A stretch of 64,000 bases of DNA. Source: Stenogyne calaminthoides (Eukaryota > Streptophyta > Magnoliopsida > Lamiales > Lamiaceae). Each line of letters opens with the position of its first letter. The first letter of the stretch is position 1. Below the pieces are notes generated by a model. That model was not told the origin of the DNA, ran no database searches, and was given only the letters and a program-made list of their open reading frames with translations. The position numbers and the translations under genes are program-made. Location of the stretch: the NCBI GenBank assembly GCA_037126765.1, contig JBBCBC010000050.1, positions 62,001 to 126,000 of the forward strand, given 5' to 3'. This document shows positions 59,385 through 64,000 of this stretch, piece by piece.

Positions 59385-59520
59385 AAAAAACTCGTATGAG
59401 ACGGTTTCATACATTCGAGGTACAAATTAGCACAATTCAATACTCGTTCATTTCAAAGTGTTAAAGTATTATGCTCAAATTATGTTATACTATATCGTGA
59501 GACCGTCGCCTCGTAAAATT
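59385..59520. repeat. Member of a dispersed repeat family with GAGACGGT ends
   Basis: It begins CTCGTATGAGACGGTTTCATAC and ends ATCGTGAGACCGTCGCCTCG, roughly inverted ends. In between it shares ACAAATTAGCACAA and AATTATG motifs with 14573-14700, 14800-14945 and 13560-13630. No TSD was determined. Confidence 0.5.
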
Positions 59521-61237
59521 AAAATTTCAGGAGCCAATAGTCCTTGATATATCTCCGTTAGTGTACCTCGTGATATACCGTAACTAATTATTAAAAAGTG
59601 GGAGACTTCCGAACAAAGTCACAAACTACTGTTAGGTTGAAAAGTATATTTAAATACATTATATTTAAATTTATTTATAATTTAAAATTATACTTTTTGA
59701 AAATATAAATGAAGTTTAATACCATAAATAACTCAAATGAATAGAGCAGGAGTATTTCAAAATAAGAGCTTGTTAGATAAGAAATTTATTTATCATAATT
59801 AATCGATAATCAGGTTAATGATATTAACTGAATAGTGGAGTGACAATGCAAGTAAAATGATGGTAGTGTCCCAATCTCATTATTCCACCGGTGTCTATAT
59901 GTAATTCCAGTGGATATGGGAAATGGACTATTGAAAATGATGGATCAATTACTTGTTTCCTCCTAGCTATATATACTGGCAATTTAATAATGGAATTGAG
60001 ATAATAAGTATCGAATGATGATTTTATTGCTATCCAGTACATGAAGATTTAATGATATTTATATTATACACCAGCTTGTTTCAAGAATGGTTACATTTCA
60101 CCTTTCGGATAGAAAAGAGGTCAATAATGGAGTTATGTACATTACATATAAATTAAATTCAATGTATTTAGTTACTTATGATTGAGTATATAATATACAA
60201 TTGTATGCCCGTCCCGTCATATTGCCGACTTGAAATCCGATTGATATTGTTATATAAAAGATTAATGATATATCAAATTATGAATACACATAGAAACAAA
60301 ACTAATTAAGTAAATATATATGGTGTAGTAATTCCATGGATGTAGGGTCATACTCATATCTATTTAGTTACATCCCATCATCCAACTCATCTTTTGTATA
60401 TCTTCTTTTATGCTGATTTTGAAAGATGTTAGGCAATAAATTGAGGTGTCTCTACTCTACTTGCTTTAATTTTTATTCTTTTCTCCTTCATCTATGGGGT
60501 TGCAATAACTCATTTTCTCATGCCAACTATACTATGGAATTTGGAAATTAACATCTCTTCACACAGTAACATTTATAATTGGTATAAGCATACACCTGAG
60601 TGAGGTAAAAAGTCGATTGAAAATTAGTATTATTAGAGATTATTTTCATACTAATCTACTGGGACACTACTCAGCAGGTAGCATAGAAAAAATTATTACT
60701 TATATAGTTATATATGAGACCCATGAATATGATAAAAAGTTTGCATATCTTTATCCTATTTTGCTATAAGAATGGTGTCTCAAGGAGGGTAATACAACTA
60801 GAGTTATAAAATATTATAATTGTTACTTTTACTTTCATTAAAATAATTTAATTATTTGCCGTCAGTGGAAGGTCAACTCAAAAGGATGCTTTTGCGGATA
60901 ATTAGAACATCAATTTTAGAATCAAGATTCTTGAATAAATTAAATAAGCACTTTTAAAGGGTGCTTATATCAGATAAATAAATGAGTTCTGATGTAGATT
61001 AGGTAAATATATATATATATATATATATGAAGGACCTAACAAGCACAAGAAAAGGTGTTTGCAATCTGTCACATCCCACCAATACCTTTTTCACCTTAGA
61101 GTTGCACCTTCTCTCTCCAACTGGACCATTTTCTTCTGCTTATTTAGATTAAATTTGAAAATGTTTTCTTATAGGTTGATCTAAATTCTCACAATCCTTA
61201 TATGGAGAATATGTGGATATCCACTCATTATATTGAT
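59521..61237. other. Gene-free AT-rich interval
   Basis: Nothing with coding or structural character is recognised over about 1.7 kb, apart from a TA microsatellite at 61010-61028. Confidence 0.5.
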
Positions 61238-61240
61238 TTA

Positions 61241-62580
61241 GGGTCCGCTTGATATGACTTGGGAATGATAATGATAATGGAAAAAGATTCTTATGAAATA
61301 TTGCATCCTATTGATATGTCCAATACACTATAATTAAACTAATTTTTTAAAATATTCGCGGGTCGGGCGGGCGCGGGTCAAGGATGTGGGTTGTGGGTTG
61401 TGAGTTGGAGCGGACGCATATATATTTATAGAAGGATATCTTTATTAAATATGTGTTGTAGCCTAGTGGTTTAAACCTGTTGTTAGTATGTGTGGTCGTA
61501 GGTTCGATTCCTATTGAGCACATAATTTTTAATATATTTTTTTATGTGTTACTACATGGAAAAAATGTGATGCTTATAGAAACGAAATGTGTTACTACGT
61601 GAAATAAAAATTACATTATCATTTAAAAAAAAATACATTATCATATGGTAACACATTGTTGCTTATATGGTAACACATGAATATTCATTTAGTATGACGA
61701 CGACATGTGTACAGTGTTACATATTACAAAAAAAAAATATATATGTGTTACTACATGAACAAAAAGTGTTACCCTATGAAGAAAAACATGTTACCACATG
61801 AACAAAACCAGTACAAGCGCGAAAAGAAATCTTGAGTCCAAAATTAAAGATTTAAATAACAACTTGATGTGTTACTACATGACCAAAAGAGTTACCCTAT
61901 GAACAAAAGAGTGTTACTACATGAACAAAAACCAGTATATTCGCGAAAAATAAATCCTTAGTCCAAAATTATATATTTAAAAAACAGTGTGAGAAGCAGA
62001 ATGACTTATAAATTTGCAAGGATGAGAAAATTGAAGAAAGCAAGAAGAATATGGAAGAGAAAGAGAAAAAGAAGAACAAGAGAAGAAGATGAAAAATCTA
62101 GAGACGCACTGCCATCAAAATCAATGGAGATCTGGTCGTGTTTGTTTCGACGTGAGAAGAGGAAGAAGAAAAATATGCCAACGTCTGTGACTGCGCGACC
62201 GTGAAGAAGAAGAAGAAGAAGAAGAAGAAGAAGAAGAAGAAGAACGAGGAGGAAGTCCATTCACCCGCTAGCACTAACCCGACCCGATTACATGACTCGC
62301 AAAAAAAAAGTCAATTGTACATATCACTTGTATGCAATATTGCATATAAGTTTTTGTCATGGTAATGAGTATCATTGAGGGGTCAATCACTAAAGGTTAT
62401 TGATTGCATTGTTATTGCTTGGTTAGAACATCAACAATGAGTATCATGTGAGGTGTGTTGAGTGAGTGTGGATAATCAATTGTTTACTTTTATTCTCATT
62501 ACTTGTGTACCAAGATTACCAAGCAACATCAATAAAAGTAATTCACATTACCACTTCCATTATCCCCAATCAAGCGATCC
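61241..62580. mobile_element. PIF/Harbinger-type element, 1340 bp, with TTA TSD
   Basis: The left end is GGGTCCGCTTGAT and the right end is ATCAAGCGATCC, imperfect inverted repeats. The flanks are TTA at 61238-61240 and 62581-62583, the target preference of PIF/Harbinger. Subterminal GGGAATGATAATG and CATTATCCCC-like sequences also match. Inside are a GC-rich stretch (61360-61425), a SINE-like head at 61450-61545 with B-box GTAGGTTCGATTCC, repeated GTGTTACTACATGAACAAAA units (61680-61940) and a GAA microsatellite. These suggest secondary insertions. The lysine/arginine-rich frame at 61989-62204 is a product of purine-rich repeats, not a gene. Confidence 0.65.
62203..62243 (+). repeat. (GAA)n microsatellite, about 13 units
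   Basis: Uninterrupted GAA repeats within the Harbinger-type element, extending a longer purine-rich tract from about 62030. Confidence 0.9.
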
Positions 62581-62583
62581 TTA

Positions 62584-62922
62584 ATCTCCATCCAAATTAA
62601 TTAGTCAATTCAGACATGATTCTACATATATGTTTCATTTGAAACTTAGGTGTTGAAATTTAGGACTCCAATTTTTTCTTCATTGCAACAGAGTTTGAGA
62701 TTGAAAAACTGTACAATTCACCCAAAAGAGTTGAAAGGTTTTTTTTTTTTTTAAGCAAGATAATGTAAGAGAAATTATGTCCTCCCAACATTATTTAAGA
62801 CATGAGAAGCATCTATGACTACATCAAATCAAGAATAGAATGGAAAAAAAAAAAGGGTTGTTAATCCAAAATAGAAACAGTGCTCCAGTGTTTATTTTCC
62901 ACCAATTAGCTAAATAATTTAT
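62584..62922. other. Spacer between two DNA transposons
   Basis: No gene is recognised. The last nine bases (62914-62922) are the left TSD of the MULE-type element. Confidence 0.5.
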
Positions 62923-62986
62923 GAGTGTCACTAAACATACCCCAAAGTCCTCTAAACACATCCCATAACTTTTAAGATAAAAATAA

Positions 62987-63017
<31 letters not shown>

Positions 63018-63935
63018 ATGATTAAGTTACACTATAATAAATATGGGTATTATTTGTCTTTTAAATTTTATTTACTTTGATTTTATTCCTCTAAATTAAT
63101 TTCTTTAACTTTGAAATTGATCCTTTACTATTTGTCAACCTATCATTTTTAAAATTTATACATGGAAAAATAATTGAAAATTTTGAAAAAATTAAATTAA
63201 AATATAAAAATAATAAAACAATAAATATATATTTTAAAAGAACTAAATTTAAAAAAACCAAATAAGCAAAACCCGAAAAAATAATCTGAAAAAATTAAAT
63301 TTTAAAATATTATAAAAAAAACAACTAAATCTTCAAAATTAAGTAAATTAAGAAAAATTCAAAAACCAATTAAAACTAAATAAAATATTAAAAAATAAAA
63401 TAAATCTTCAAAATTAATTTAATTAAAAAAATTATTCAGATTTTATTTAGGTTTACTGTTTTTTTAATTAAATTATTTTTTAGATTTAGTTGTTTTTTTT
63501 TAATATTTTACAGATTTCATTTAATTTTTTCAGTTTTTTCAATTTAATTAATTTTTAAATTTTAGTTGAATTTTTAATATTTTATTTTGTATTTAGCTTT
63601 ATTATGATTTTGAAGATTTTTTTTTCTAATTAATTTTTTGAATTAAGTTATGTTTGAAATAATTTAGTTGATTTTTTTATAATATATTTCAGATTTTATA
63701 TAAAATTTTAAGGATTTTTCATAAAAAGATAATGTTCAAATGATTTTTTTAGGAGATAAATGTTCATGAAAAAAGGAAAGGTAGGAAAGTGTTATTTTTT
63801 ATTTTGATAGAGGAAGGATATAATAGAAAGAAATTGGGTGTGTTTAGTAATGCATGTTAAGTTTTAAATTTTATTGGGTCATGCTTAACAAATGGGGTGT
63901 GTTTAGAGGATTTTGGGGTGTGTTTAGTGGCACTC
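62923..63935. mobile_element. Non-autonomous Mutator-type element, 1013 bp
   Basis: The left end, GAGTGTCACTAAACATACCC (continuing with CTCTAAACACATCCCAT), and the right end, GTGTGTTTAGTGGCACTC (preceded by ATGGGGTGTGTTTAGAGG), are inverted repeats of about 55 bp. A perfect 9-bp TSD, ATAATTTAT, lies at 62914-62922 and 63936-63944. The interior is extremely AT-rich with no reading frame. Confidence 0.9.
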
Positions 63936-64000
63936 ATAATTTATAAGGATTTTTAAGAATATTCAACTAAAACTCTCAGTTTTGTAAGGAAAAAAAATCA

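Noticed and set aside
61680..61940. Array of GTGTTACTACATGAACAAAA units as a possible CRISPR-like array
   Set aside because: The units are imperfect, spacers are repeats themselves, and the sequence is plant nuclear DNA within a transposon.
61989..62260. Lys/Arg-rich frame on plus and Leu-rich frame on minus
   Set aside because: Both are direct readings of a purine-rich and GAA-repeat tract inside a transposon.

Overview
This is a nuclear plant genome window from a dicot: spliced genes with short GT-AG introns, AT-rich intergenic DNA, and many non-autonomous transposons with readable target-site duplications (TSDs). The overall gene and repeat content would suit an asterid such as Lamiales, but that placement is weak. 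There is no bacterial, viral or CRISPR content. One 500-N scaffold gap lies at 43210-43709.

Genes, left to right: (1) 331-2880 (+), C-terminal half of a tandem-domain D-Ala-D-Ala ligase (DDL), cut by the window edge; (2) 4680-5168 (-), a broken wound-induced WI12/SAG20-like gene; (3) 9130-10704 (+), an intact NAD-type short-chain dehydrogenase of 288 aa; (4) 22388-29813 (+), an intact nine-exon SCAR/WAVE gene of 1322 aa; (5) 31226-31858 (+), a 137-aa protein with one Sel1-like repeat; (6) 35179-38340 (+), a ferroportin/IREG gene with a frameshift and a lost splice donor, probably a pseudogene; (7) 41960-43209 (+), the 5' part of an F-box/LRR protein close to FBL3, ending at the gap; (8) 43710-44091 (+), a second broken WI12-like gene; (9) 45933-55286 (-), a full-length 24-exon DDL gene with several indels; (10) 56307-58708 (-), an intact nine-exon alpha-SNAP of 292 aa with one GC-AG intron.

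The main structural feature is a diverged inverted duplication of about 5.1 kb. Positions 1-5092 match the reverse complement of 43710-48826, covering the DDL 3' half and the WI12-like gene. The second copy starts at the first base after the gap. It and the rest of the DDL gene up to about 52.8 kb hold many one- or two-base, mostly homopolymer, indels. The flanking SCAR, SDR, FBL3 and alpha-SNAP genes do not. This suggests an error-rich or decaying segment and possibly a mis-joined haplotype.

Transposons with clear boundaries are: MULE types (3014-3147 and its copy; 62923-63935; probably 30413-30876), CACTA types (4140-4550 and its copy; 12249-13461), hAT types (about 7998-8859, 14393-15254, 24481-25409), Stowaway types (5518-5859, 14183-15347), PIF/Harbinger (61241-62580), a 5'-truncated LINE (17603-19649) and tRNA-derived SINEs. 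The hAT element at 8 kb carries an array of snRNA-promoter-like modules. Another hAT element sits in a SCAR intron with a GC-rich minisatellite inside. A third is nested in a Stowaway element.

The genes are unrelated housekeeping or accessory functions (actin nucleation, vesicle fusion, plastid D-Ala-D-Ala ligation, iron export, protein turnover) and do not form a pathway or cluster.
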